The notes under the pieces are model-generated. The model had not been told where the DNA came from. It worked only from the letters and a program-made list of their open reading frames with translations, and searched no databases. A stretch of DNA of 64,000 nucleotides, from positions 22,189 through 86,188 of the forward strand of contig CAUYUJ010002751.1 in the NCBI GenBank assembly GCA_963575745.1. Reading direction: 5' to 3'. This DNA comes from Prorocentrum cordatum. Taxonomy: Eukaryota > Sar > Dinophyceae > Prorocentrales > Prorocentraceae. Positions 52,501 through 62,601 of the stretch are shown here, piece by piece. Positions within the stretch are counted from its first letter, which is position 1, and every line of letters starts with the position of its first letter. Both the position numbers and the translations under genes were made by a program.

Positions 52501-53966
52501 CCTAGAGGCCCGTAAAACTCACTCAACGGGCCCATCCCCTCCGCGCACGGCGCACCCACCGCAACTGCGGCCACCCGGCGGCGCACCTCGTGCAGAGGGT
52601 GTTCAGGAGTTACTGGCCACAGGTCCTGCGCCCCCCACGCCCAAGCCTCCGCGGCCTTGCGGGATCCCCTGCGAAGCACGCACGCCACGCCGTCGACGGC
52701 GCATGGCTCAGCGCACGTCGCCAAGGCCCAGGGCGCATAGAAGTCAAGGATGTCCATGCGGTTTTCGCCTTCCCACATGCACGGACGACGCTCGAACCGC
52801 AAGGCAAACAGCACGAATGCCACGTGTCCCATGTAGGAACCCTCCGACAGGATTTCCCTCAGGAGCGCCACAACTCTGTCAGGCACCCTCGCCGCCACTG
52901 CTGCCACCATCTCTGGACCGTATTCCAGGGGTACTACTGTCTCTGGCGCCAGGGGTGGCGCCGCGACCCGCGGGCGCAAGGCCGCGGCAGTGGGCGCCCC
53001 CACTGCGGCTGCTGCCCGCGGGTCTGGGCAGGGGAAGAAAGCGACGTGTGTCTTGGACCAGCTCTCCTCCAGCGGTCGCGCTGGTGGCACGCGCGCTGCA
53101 AGTGGCGCCTGCGTGCCAGCTGCCACCCCTTCAGGAGCTCCACCCGCAACTGCGGGTTCTGCCAGTGGAGGAGGTGCTTCTGCTGCGGGTGCGGTTGACT
53201 TCGGCGCAGGATCGCCAGGAGCTGATGGCCCTGCGGGGGCGGCGGTGCCCGATGCAGCTGCCCCTGGTGCTGCGGGAGCCGCAACTGCGGCGGGTGCAGA
53301 AGGTACTGGAGGGAGCGCTGTTGCTGGAGGGGGAAGTGGTGGCACTGCGGGCGCTGTCGCAGGGTCTTGAGCTGCTGCTGCCGCTGCGGGGGCATGTGCT
53401 GGCGCTGCTGCAGCGGGTGCTCCTGGAGAAAGTGCTGGTGCTGGAATTGCTGCAGCCGCTGCGGGAGCCGCAACTGCGGGCGGTCCAGCTGCGTCTTGCC
53501 GCCACGTAGTTGGCCGCAGGTGAAAACTCGGCGGCTCTACGTCGCCGCACTGCGACAACGACCACTTCGCCTTGCACGGAAAATCCGCACAAGCGTGCAC
53601 CTTTATCTTTTTGGGGCAATGGGCGCCGCAACTGCGGCTCAGTATGTTCGCGACCCCAGCGGTGCCGCACTTAGTCTTCCTCGGTGGCGCCCCGCTGTCG
53701 TAACAGAGCCACCCCACCTCGAAGTGCTCGCCGTCCTCGTGGCCGTACCATGTTTGGCCCACCGGGACGTCCAGGGGCGCCCGCGCGCCGAGGGGCTCGG
53801 GCCTGGCACGCGGCTGCGGGCATGACAGTGAAGGGCGGGAGTGGGTGGGAAAGGAGAAGAAATGGCAAGGGCAATTAGCAGGAGGGGGAAGGAAGGAAGG
53901 GGACAAAGGAAAGGTGCAGGGGAAGACACATACCTTTGTTGAACACCGCTCGCGCGGAAGCCCCAC
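49589..53966 (-). pseudogene. DDE (pogo-like) transposase gene, broken
   Basis: One long gene read through 53,966-51,141, then 51,301-50,150, then 50,086-49,589. The N-terminal third has a Cys cluster (CYDSG...KTKCGT...SRSCGAHCPKK...CADFPCKAKWSLSQC) and an Ala/Pro-rich linker. Next come a helical DNA-binding-like region (WVEAALYEEWSHMRYSVDWK; RWWTKWRRSYGLSMRKPNRK) and the catalytic region: ILNWGQSLF, then in the next frame LAVKGGIVPLVEARD and RWAANLTV, ILMADDRGPHKADAV (Asp near 50,971) and QPVGTDLNQHVKRLY. This is the DDE_1 superfamily layout. It is broken by one extra T in a T6 run (A6 on plus at 51,338-51,343) and by TAA at 50,150-50,152. The first catalytic Asp position reads Gly in NWGQS. 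After the TAA the same frame continues as a Glu/Lys coiled coil and a WGWGWFKTNWDEQ tail. Dodecamers occur in all three frames. Confidence 0.65.
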
Positions 53967-54135
53967 TCATCTCGCGCACAAGGTTTCTATGCATATCTAC
54001 GAAGCTCTGCGTCAGCGTGCACCCAGTAAGCACACGGGGGTGTGTTCTCGTGAAACACCCCAACCCTTCAAAAAGACAAGCGATTTCTGGCCCTCGGAAA
54101 GCCCCCTCAACCCCGCAACTGCGGCGCTCGTTGCC

Positions 54136-55200
54136 TCAGTGCCCGCGCCCCCGTTCAGCCCCGCAACTGCGGCGTCGCCGCAACTGCGGCCAGTTCGGTT
54201 TCGAGCTCAGAGCAAGAGAGACGGGACGACGACGTCGAGATCGTCCAGGGCCTGCCAGGGCCGCCTGCTTCCTTTGCTCGTCCGTGATTCTGACCCAGTC
54301 GTAGTCGTACGCCTTCGCATCCCTCGCTGTCTCCCATTTCTTCTTGGTCTGTTTCTTCACCTCCATCTCGATCGTCTTGCCGCGGTTGGCGCACTCGCGC
54401 GTGATCGTGGCCACCCAAGCGCCTTTGAAGTTCCATGCGACGGTGTAACCAGCCCCGCTTCCCTGCGCCACGGGGGGCTCGTCCGCGACTGCGGCTTCGT
54501 CCTTATCGCCGTCCGCGACTGCGGCTTCGCCCCTCTTGCCGTCCGTGATGTCGGGCACCCCGCCGAGGCCCACGTCGTCCATGATCGTCAAAATCAACCA
54601 CTCAAGGTCTTTAGCGTCGAGCCACAGCGTCCGCCGCTTGAAGCTGGCCACCCGCACGTGGCGAACGTCCTTGTCGCCTGGAAACTTCAACTGGCTCCTG
54701 CCGGGCATCTGCACGCAGTGCACAGCGGACACGTGTCTGTCCGCAGCCTCGCCTCTTGGCAGGCCAGACTTCGAGGCCTGGTGGGAGCTACGCTCTCCCG
54801 TCCTCTGCTTCTCGGTGGGCGTCACAGTCGCGGCCTGCCTCTTCGTGGCGCCCGAAGCACTGACCAAGGCCATCATTGGGTCATCTTCACCATCTCTCTC
54901 ATCGTCGCTCTCCTCGCCCGCAACTGCGGCGCCTTCCTGTTTCGCCAGTGTGTCCTTGAGGTCCAGCCAGACCTTGGAAGCCTTCAGCGCCCCTGCCGTT
55001 GGTTTACCCTTCGCGCACACCTTCAGCAACCATTTCTTCTGCACGTTCACGTGCACGAACGTGATTGACCCAGTGGGCCCTGCGTCAAGCACTCTGACGC
55101 CCTTCTCGGGGAGGGGGGTTGTCTGCGGAAGCCCCCCCCCCCCCCAGATGCACAAGGCCATCTGCACCTTCACAGGGCTCCATTCGCTCGAAGAACCCAT
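54136..55200 (-). CDS. Hypothetical protein (354 aa)
   Basis: Open from an ATG at 55,200 (MGSSSEWSPVKVQMALCIWG). Residues 35-80 look globular (SITFVHVNVQKKWLLKV, KASKVWLDLKDTLAKQEG). An acidic and Ser/Thr-rich linker follows. About 165-300 is globular again (GDKDVRHVRVASFKRRTLWL, DLEWLILTIMDDVGLGG, YTVAWNFKGAWVATITREC), and the tail is basic and repetitive. Dodecamers read AAVADGDKDEAAVADE and PQLRRRRSCG, all in coding sequence. Unrecognised family. It lies about 170 bases upstream of the transposase gene on the same strand. Confidence 0.55.
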   Translation of the reverse strand: MGSSSEWSPVKVQMALCIWGGGGLPQTTPLPEKGVRVLDAGPTGSITFVHVNVQKKWLLKVCAKGKPTAGALKASKVWLDLKDTLAKQEGAAVAGEESDDERDGEDDPMMALVSASGATKRQAATVTPTEKQRTGERSSHQASKSGLPRGEAADRHVSAVHCVQMPGRSQLKFPGDKDVRHVRVASFKRRTLWLDAKDLEWLILTIMDDVGLGGVPDITDGKRGEAAVADGDKDEAAVADEPPVAQGSGAGYTVAWNFKGAWVATITRECANRGKTIEMEVKKQTKKKWETARDAKAYDYDWVRITDEQRKQAALAGPGRSRRRRPVSLALSSKPNWPQLRRRRSCGAERGRGH

Positions 55201-55852
55201 GTCCGCAAATTACTGCGGATGACCCCACCGCAACTCGGGGAAAGCAGGGCCGCGCGGGCAGCGAGGTCGCGTCCGAGAGGGGTGCGCTTTGAGCCAGACG
55301 GCGCCTCGACTGAATCTGCGGGGAGACCCTACATCGATTGTCACGCCCCATCCGCGCATGCGCCGCCCTTCCGTCTGCGCGCGCCCCCCCGAGGCCCGCC
55401 TTTGCGAGAACGTTCAAAGCAGTCCCCTGGGGCTGCTTTGAACGTTTGCACTCAGGGGGGCGTTTCGGGCGGCCGCGCGGTCCGAGGAGCTGCTGACTGT
55501 TCCCGCGCACGGGGGGCGGGGGGCGGAACGGGGCGGAGGGAGGCGCCCAGATGGCGCGAGGAGGGCGCTCACGTGCCCCCCGGAAGAGGCGCGACAGCAG
55601 GGGGGGCAAAAGCTGCTTCTGCATGGGACTCAGAGCTTCGCTCGTACCTCAGTGCGTGGACGTCGGCAATCCGCGACTGCGGCGACACTTCACGGCCTCC
55701 TTAACCAAACAAGCAACTACTACAGCACTCCGCCACTGCGGTCGCAAGCGATATGATTCAGCAGCGAGTGGCGCCTGAACGCCCGCCACTGCGGTTTCGG
55801 AAAACCACCGAATCAAGGAACGAATTCGTAGAGCAACCGCCACTGCGGTTTC
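55201..55852. other. Spacer with hairpin and dodecamers
   Basis: Contains a dodecamer relative with AATT inserted (CCGCAAATTACTGCGG at about 55,204), the long hairpin at 55,409-55,446 and four dodecamers (one with N=G, three with N=C). Frames on both strands are short and Arg/Gly-rich; no gene supported. Confidence 0.5.
55409..55446. repeat. Long copy of the AAGCAGTCCC hairpin
   Basis: AACGTTCAAAGCAGTCCC, then CT, then GGGGCTGCTTTGAACGTT: 18-base arms with one mismatch. The same element is at 38,030-38,059, about 17 kb away. Confidence 0.95.
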
Positions 55853-58255
55853 TTAGAGCGACATCTTGCCTTTATCGTCGAAGCCACTCCTCGTCTTCTT
55901 CGACGGCGGTTGCCCCGAAGCCTTGCCCTTTGCCCTTTTGTTCGCATCCGTCCTCCACGTCTCCTCGACCGCCTTCTTCTTCTGTGCGGCTTTGGGCCTC
56001 GCCTGGCAAAAGACTTCTTCTCCTGGCCCGATGTCCGTCGCATTCACCAGCACGGGCAGCTTCACGGCGACCACTAGCCCACTTGGTCCTGGAACACACA
56101 CGGCCAGCTCTTTATCCTGGAGCTCCATGTTGATACGCGCAACTGCGCTTCCAATACGCTCGTTCCTCTGGTGGAGCTCTTGCTGCGTGACTCTGTTGAC
56201 GGCCCAGAAGAGGTGCATTGTCTCTTGAGCACCCCAGTTCCACGTTCTCAACCGCACATCGTGGTCTGCCACCTCGGCGGGCGTCTTGTCCGCAGGGGGC
56301 TGGAACTCTGGCAGCAGGTAGAAGGTCTTGATTGAAGGCGCATCTGGTCCTCCTTTGACCCAGACCTGCACTGGCACCCTCTCGGGGCGCGCGCTCGTGG
56401 ACAGCAGCTTGGACGCCTTTGGGGCGCATGGCCACAACTCGATGGAGTGCGCCTCGTGTGCGGCGGTTGCCTGGACGGTGCGCTTGCCCGGTTCGGCGTC
56501 TTGGAGCACGTCCACTTTCGCTTCCGCAACTGCGGACTTGTGGCGCGCCCAAAGACACAACAAGACTGCGCCTGCAAGAGCAGGCTCCTGTCCTAACTCC
56601 TGGGCTGCCGCTGAACACTTCCATTCGTTGATTGGCCATGGGAAGGGTCCGAGGCTCGTGGCCGTAGCGCCCCTGCAGTCCCGTTGGTTCGTGGGCAGGT
56701 GCGTATTGGGATCAAAGGAAATGACCCCCGGCTTCAACGCGACCTCCCTGGAGGCCGTTGCCTTTCCCGCAACTGCGGGCTTGTCGGCGCCCGTGCGCGG
56801 CAACGCGTTGAAATCAAACCAAGCGGGCTTTTCGTTTCGGACAGGCAGCTCTTCCACAGCCTTCGCGAGCTTTTCCGCGTGGGTCTTCGGCTGCAGCAGC
56901 TCCGTCGCATCCCTGCAGGCGCGGACGAGCGCATGTCGAAATTCGATGACACTTCGCGCCTTCGCCGAGGCGTCCTTCAGGTCTGCACGTAGCTGTCCGC
57001 GGTCAGTATGCCGACGTTCGCCTTGAACTCCAAAGCCTTGTCCTTTCCCATGTCCTGGGGGGCGGGACCCAGCGTGTGATAGTACATGCGGAGAACGGCG
57101 TTCATGTCCTGCAAGAATTCCAGCGCCTCACCCTTCGTCCAGGCTGCTTCTGGATCAGGGCACCACACGGCGGTGGTCACCCCGCGCTTCTTCGGAGGCG
57201 CGTTCCGGTAGCATCGCACGAGAATCGCTAATTTTGACCCACGGAACGTGGTCGGGAAGCGCGGCAGCGACCCCAAAGGCACCGAGCCGAAGGGCCCTTC
57301 TCTTCGAGTTCACGTACACCTCGCAGAACTGGAGCAGTAGGTGGATGAACTGCGCTTTCGTGCCCCCGAGCCCAACGACAAACGAACACAATTCAATGAA
57401 GTCGGGGTCCTGAACGACACGATCGAGTTCGAGCATCACTGACGTCCTCACGCTTTCAAAAGCCACCTGGTCCGCGACTGCGGCGTCGAGCGCTGCGTCA
57501 ACAGCCTTGCACAGGACGCTGAGCGCTGTGACCTCAGTCGATCACATCGCAAAGTCCGCCCCCTTACTGAGCGCCTGGCTGATGAGGGAAGCGCCAGTGG
57601 GCTCCTCGACCATGATTCTCCAGCTGAGCACTTTCATGAGCATACCCTCCTGCGTGAGCTTCTTAGCCACAGCGTCGTATTCCGCCACTGCGGCCATATT
57701 GATGTTGCCATCCTCATCAAGCACGCGCTGCAGCCTGGCGCGCTCTTCCTCCGTTAACTCCATGCCCGCGGGGATGGGCCACCGGGCCCCTGCAACGATT
57801 GCCCGCAACACGAGGCACAAGTGGGAATGCGACAACGTGCCATACGCTATGTCTGCCCCGCTACTGCGGTCGAAGCACGCAGCGAGGTGCCCTGTCGCTT
57901 TCTTGTGATTGTACTCGGTGTACGTCTCGAAAGCAAGATCTTTCGCCTTCTTCTCCATCAGCTCTCGAGTCGGAAACATCTGGACGCATGCGCCCTCGCG
58001 GTCGGCTTCCGCTTGCGAAAATCCAGACACGATGATTTCCACAGCGAGCTCCCGAACCCTTTCCTGCTGAGGGTAGTGGCCGCCCCGGTTGTTCAGGTGC
58101 GGGGCCAGCAAGACCACGGGAATGCGCACCTTCTTGCTCCCGTCCCTGAATTTCGCCCTAATCGCGGTGGCCTTCTGAAAAATCCCCCGCGATCCGTCCG
58201 CCACTGCGGCTCCCACCTTTTCGTTTTGCTCGCCTTTCCCGAGGCTGTCACTCAT
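55853..58255 (-). pseudogene. Large hypothetical gene, frameshifted
   Basis: A protein-like path starts at an ATG at 58,255 (MSDSLGKGEQNEK), runs to 57,542 (IPVVLLAPHLNNRGGHYPQQ, DLAFETYTEYNHKKATGHLA, YGTLSHSHLCLVLRAIVAGA, VLSWRIMVEEPTGASLISQA), continues in the frame spanning 57,466-57,155 (FIELCSFVVGLGGTKAQFIH) and the frame spanning 57,282-56,977 (SKLAILVRCYRNAPPKKRGV, WCPDPEAAWTKGEALEFLQD), and ends in the frame spanning 56,857-55,853 (TWNWGAQETMHLFWAVNRVT; Lys/Arg-rich tail). Together about 770-800 residues. No known domain recognised. At least three frame changes are needed, so the gene is broken or the sequence has indels. Dodecamers interrupt it throughout, for example as AAVADGSRG. 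Confidence 0.5.
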
Positions 58256-58387
58256 TGCACCGAGCCGCGCCCACGGCCGACACTTCCGCAACTGCGGAAA
58301 ACGGCCCCAAGTGCGTCGCCTGTGGCACTGGCTGAGGGCGAGGGGCCCAAAGACTTCCTGAGCCCAAAATTCTGCGGCATGTTTCAA

Positions 58388-58760
58388 AGTCTGGTCTGGT
58401 CAGGGTCTGGTCTGGGTCTGGTGGTGGTGGATGATGGTGGTGGTGATGGTGATGATGATGATGATGGTGATGCTGGTGATGGTGATGATGATGATGCTGA
58501 TGCGGTTCGGAGACCAAACGATTCACCTCAGACCTCAGCAAGAGCAATGGGCCAGAAGTACTAGGACTACTACTACTAGTTCTTCTACTTCTACTACGAC
58601 TACTACTACTAGTACTACTAGGACTACACCTACAACTGCCACTACCACTACCACCACCAGTACCACGACCACTACCAGTACATACCACTAACACTCCTAC
58701 CACTACCATACCACTACCACTACCACTACCACCACCAGTACCACGACCACTACCAGTACA
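58388..58760. repeat. (GAT/GGT)n and (ACT/CCA)n microsatellites
   Basis: 58,405-58,500 is GGT/GAT-rich. 58,560-58,620 is CTACTA. The block ending CACGACCACTACCAGTACAT occurs at about 58,640-58,683 and again at 58,712-58,761 as a direct repeat. Confidence 0.9.
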
Positions 58761-59089
58761 TAATTACCCTAATTACCACCGCCGCCCCCCTCCCTGCGCG
58801 CGCCTTTTGCTCTCATGGGCACCCTGCGCCCGAGGAAGGGCACGCATCCTTTCTCCCTGCGCGCCGTCGCACCGCAACTGCGGGCCCTCCGACAACGCCA
58901 GCCGCAACTGCGGTCTTTCCCACGCCGACACATGCACTCAAGCAGCCAGCAAGCCTCTGACACCGCAACTGCGGGCCCTCCCAGCACATCGTTCCGCAAC
59001 TGCGGCCATGCGCGCCGAGTCCGCCACGGGCATGCGCGTGCAAAAAGAAGTACGGCGCAAGAAAGAAACGCCCGCAACTGCGGGTCCGC
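58761..59089. other. Spacer with five dodecamers
   Basis: Gene-free DNA between two co-oriented genes with dodecamers near 58,872, 58,901, 58,963, 58,992 and 59,071: five in about 210 bases, among the densest non-coding runs in the window. Confidence 0.75.
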
Positions 59090-60965
59090 TTACCTCCGCG
59101 GTTTCTCCTGGTAGTGCTTCCCTTTCTGGCCGCTTCGCCCGCGCCCTAGGAAGATGATGTTCTGGTGGGCGCCTTCCCGCCAGTGGCCCTGAAAAGTCTT
59201 GGGGTAGAGCATATCCTGAACGACCTTGCCGATGGGGGGCAGCGCTTGGAGGCCGAGGCGTCGCCGCATTCCGCTACTGCGGTCACGGTCCTCTCGCCAC
59301 TGCGGCATGCGCATCAGGTAGGGACCCAGCGCCGTGCGATGAGAGACTCGGTAGTGCGAAGCATCCAGTCGGGGAGCCAGAGAGGCCCATGATCCGCGCG
59401 CTTCCCTGCGCTGTCGGTCTTGTAGTCCGCAATGCGCACGCCGCTCGGGCCAATGGGGGCCATGTAGTTGGGATGCATGACGCGTGTACCAGATTTGATG
59501 CCTCCGAACAGGGCGGGCCATGCGCGGAACGGAACTCCGATCGGGCACTTGTAGCTCGCACCGCAACTGCGGCAGAAGTCTGAGAACTGCTCTGGCGGGA
59601 CGTCGAAGAGGCCGCACAGGAAACGAACATCTTGGGCATGGATGGTTTCGACGGCTTCCATCACGAAAGACTCCTCCCAACATGTTTGTTCTGCTTGCGT
59701 GATTTTCGGTTGAAGAGGATGGGGAACCGCGTGCCTGGTCATTACGGCGAAACCGAGCACCGCGGCAGGATTCCTCTCGGAGCCCTTCAAGCGAAACCGC
59801 ACGATCGTGAGGGCGTGGGTGGCCCCAACGACGCTTGCCGCAACTGCGGCCTCACTGACAAAGTGCGGGCGCCACACAACGAGGCCAGTCTTGTCGAAGA
59901 GCTCCGCCATCATCCAGCAAGGCTCGCCGCTGCTGTTGGGCCCGTTCTTCACCGTGATGGCGTCCACGACGGCGCCGTGGAAAGTCCATGAAGGGGCGCG
60001 GGGTCCGCTGACTGCGGTTCCCCCGAGGCCGAAGCACCTCGATGTCCCACGCGACGATGAAGATCCCCGGTTTTGGGGCATCGACAGCGGCGAAGACGTC
60101 TTGCTTGGTGGCCGCGGCAGTGATGACCAGCACGTTCACAGTCATGGCGAGGGTGGGCGGCACCGGGAGGCCGCCCACTGTCCTGGCGAGCCCCTGGTTC
60201 CACGTGGGCGCCGCCCCCATGTACCTGATGCCCTGGGTCCGCTGCTTCTTGCGCGGTGGCTCCTCGGAGTCCCGCAACTGCGGTTCCGCGCTACCCCGCG
60301 ACTGCGGTTCCGAGGGAAGCTGCAGGGGAGGCGATGTAGGAGACGCCACAGGACGAGGCCTCTTCTGCGGGAACCGAGCCTTCGACGCGGCCGCAGGGGC
60401 TTGTCCTCGGGGGCAGTGGCCGAGGCGGCCGTCTCCTTAGAAGCGGCCTCGTCTTCGGGCCCAGGCGAAGACGAAGAGAGAGGTACTCCCGCAACTGCGG
60501 TCGGAGCTGCCGCGTCAAACGGACTAGAGGTATTTGCGCAACTGCGGTCCTGGTGGAAGCTTTGGCAACTGGCGGCGTCGGGTCCCGCGCGCGCAACTGC
60601 GCTCTGGGAGCTCCGTGCGCGCGGCGCAACTGCGCCCCCCTGCGCCTCGGGGCACTCCGAGACCGCTCGCGCGGCTGCGCCGCGGAGGAACTTGCGCCCG
60701 TCGGCGGCGGCCGCCGCCGATCCCTGCTGCAACTCGACGCCGAAGTCGCCTCGCGCGGCGCTCGCTCGGGGGATCCGCTACTGCGGCTTTCTCCTCCCCG
60801 AAGGCTGCGCGGCGCTCGCTGGGGGGATTCGCCACTGCGGTTTTCCCTCCTTGCAAAGCGCGCTTCCAGGCGGCCCCTCAGCACCGCCAGCATCTCCTCA
60901 TGGGTGACCTCCAACTGCGGCACGCCGCCGCGAGAAGCGCGCCCCCCCAACGGATGCTCGGACAC
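59090..60965 (-). pseudogene. Hypothetical gene, frameshifted, with RS-rich N-terminus
   Basis: The path begins in the frame spanning 60,965-60,291 (LEVTHEEMLAVLRGRLEARF followed by a long Arg/Ser/Pro-rich region), passes to the frame spanning 60,349-59,852 (LAMTVNVLVITAAATKQDVF, FIVAWDIEVLRPRG), then the frame spanning 60,081-59,314 (WTFHGAVVDAITVKNG, CWMMAELFDKTGLVVWRPHF, a Cys-rich FLCGLFDVPPEQFSDFCRSC, IGVPFRAWPALFGGIKSG) and ends in the frame spanning 59,683-59,090 (VQDMLYPKTFQGHWREGAHQ, basic tail). No known domain recognised; the Cys residues may be structural. Dodecamers occur in all segments. Confidence 0.45.
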
Positions 60966-61351
60966 GGCTGCGGCGAATGAGGAAGAGGGCGACGGGCGCG
61001 AAGGCCAGGATTGGCAATTACGAAGAGGACAGCGAGGAGGACGACGGAGGGAACGAGGACACCGAGGGTGGCCTCAAGAACGCAAGCGTGGTAGGACAGG
61101 ACTGGGGACGAGGAGGAGGAGGGGGGCGACGAAGGAGAATCGAGGAGAGATAGAAGACGACAAAGTAGGACCAAAGGGCCTGACATTGACGAAGGGGAAT
61201 CCAGAAGAGATAATTAATTAGGCGACGACAAGAGTAAGACAAGATGAGGCGTGGAGTTTTTCTTCGTGACTCTTCGCGCGAGAAGCCGCGCGCCGCAACT
61301 GCGTTTCCGCCTGCCGCAACTGCGGACAAGCCCAAATAATTGCTGATTGAC
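60966..61351. other. Spacer
   Basis: Gene-free GA-rich stretch (61,020-61,240), then two dodecamer-like sites at about 61,295 (mutated to CTGCGT) and 61,312. Confidence 0.5.
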
Positions 61352-62601
61352 TCAAGGGAAGTGACGCGCGGACGAACCGCCTGCGGAGTTCACTCGCGCG
61401 GGCGCCGCAACTGCGGGCGGACGCATGCGGAATGCGAGCGGGGGCGCCGCAACTGCGGACGACGACGCGCGAAGTGAGTGAAAGGATCGCGGTGTCACGA
61501 GATCGGTTTCCGCAACTGCGGTTTCAAGCCCTCTCCCACCTCGGTTGTAGCCCAGCTCCTTGGTTGCGTCGAACCGCCCCGATATTGGCTTGGCGTGCAA
61601 TCTCTTGTAGCATGAGTACGTGCCACGTCCCGCGCTCTTGCCGAGGCCCGCCCCCGGGGGCTGCACGGGCCCCCAGCGAGGCTCAACCTCATACAGGCTG
61701 AACTTCGGACTGGACCATTCCGGGTGAACGCGAATGCCTGAGCCGTCGTCGCGGATGAGGACGAAATCCCACACGGGCAAGCGGACTGCCTGCGCTTCTC
61801 CTCTGCCACCCCTTTGGCGTGCCTCTTGTGGTCGTAACTGCCCGGGCACGGGCGAAACTCGCACCTGACCAATCCGCGACTGCGGTCGTTGTCAGGGCCG
61901 CGCACGACGAGTTCCATTGTGGCCGCATCCATCTGCGCGACCAGCTGCAGCCAAGACCACGAGACCAGTTCTGCGCGGCCCCACTCCCAGCCCCTGTTGC
62001 CCTGCGCCCCTCCGCGCCCTTTGCGCTTGATAATGCGCGAAATCTGCTCCACAACTGCGGGGTCAAAAACAGGAAATCGGCTGTTGAAGGGGTCAGCTGG
62101 GTTTTCGTACTCTTCGCGGTAGTACTTCAAGGCCGCGCTGTGCTGCTTATAGTTGCCATGCCAGCGCGCCACGTAGGTTTGGAAGTACTCCAACGTGTAC
62201 ACCCCAGGGCGGCTTGCGTCCGCAACTGCGGCACCTCCTCGCCCTGGGACATGCGCCACTGCGGTTTTCCCCTTGCCCTTCGCGTCGTCTGCCGCTCGCC
62301 CTGCGGGGGCGCCCTCTCCTTGGACGTGCGCAACTGCGCCTTGCCATTGGTTTTCGCGGCCGCCTTCCCATCCGCCCCAGAGGCCGTCTTCCCCACCGCT
62401 ACAGCGGCCGTCTCCCCATCCGCTCCAGCGGTCCTGCTCGCGTTCGCCTGCGCCCTCTCCTCCACCGCTGGCGCGGCCCTCCCAACTTCCACTGCCGCCA
62501 TGAGTTCCGCCGCCACCCTCCTCTCCGCATTGCCAACCTCCGCCGCCGCACTCCCATCCGCGACTGCGGTCAACTCCGTCGCCGTTTCCCCATCCATCCA
62601 T
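61352..62601 (-). pseudogene. Hypothetical gene with Gly-rich N-terminus, frameshifted
   Basis: Starts at an ATG at 62,601 (MDGWGNGDGVDRSRG). The first 120 residues are Gly/Trp/Ser/Glu-rich low complexity. A globular part follows (YTLEYFQTYVARWHGNYKQH, YYREEYENPADPFNSRFPVF, LVSWSWLQLVAQMDAATMEL, LVRCEFRPCPG). At about 61,800 the sense reading moves to the frame spanning 61,864-61,352 (LPVWDFVLIRDDGSGIRVHP, FSLYEVEPRWGPVQPPGAGL). Unrecognised. Because 12 is a multiple of three the dodecamers add residues (AVA, PQLR, RSRG-like) without shifting the frame. Confidence 0.45.

Noticed and set aside
51771-53509. Plus-strand open frames opposite the transposase gene
   Set aside because: They are shadows of the GC-rich minus-strand frame. 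The motifs supporting function are all on the minus strand.
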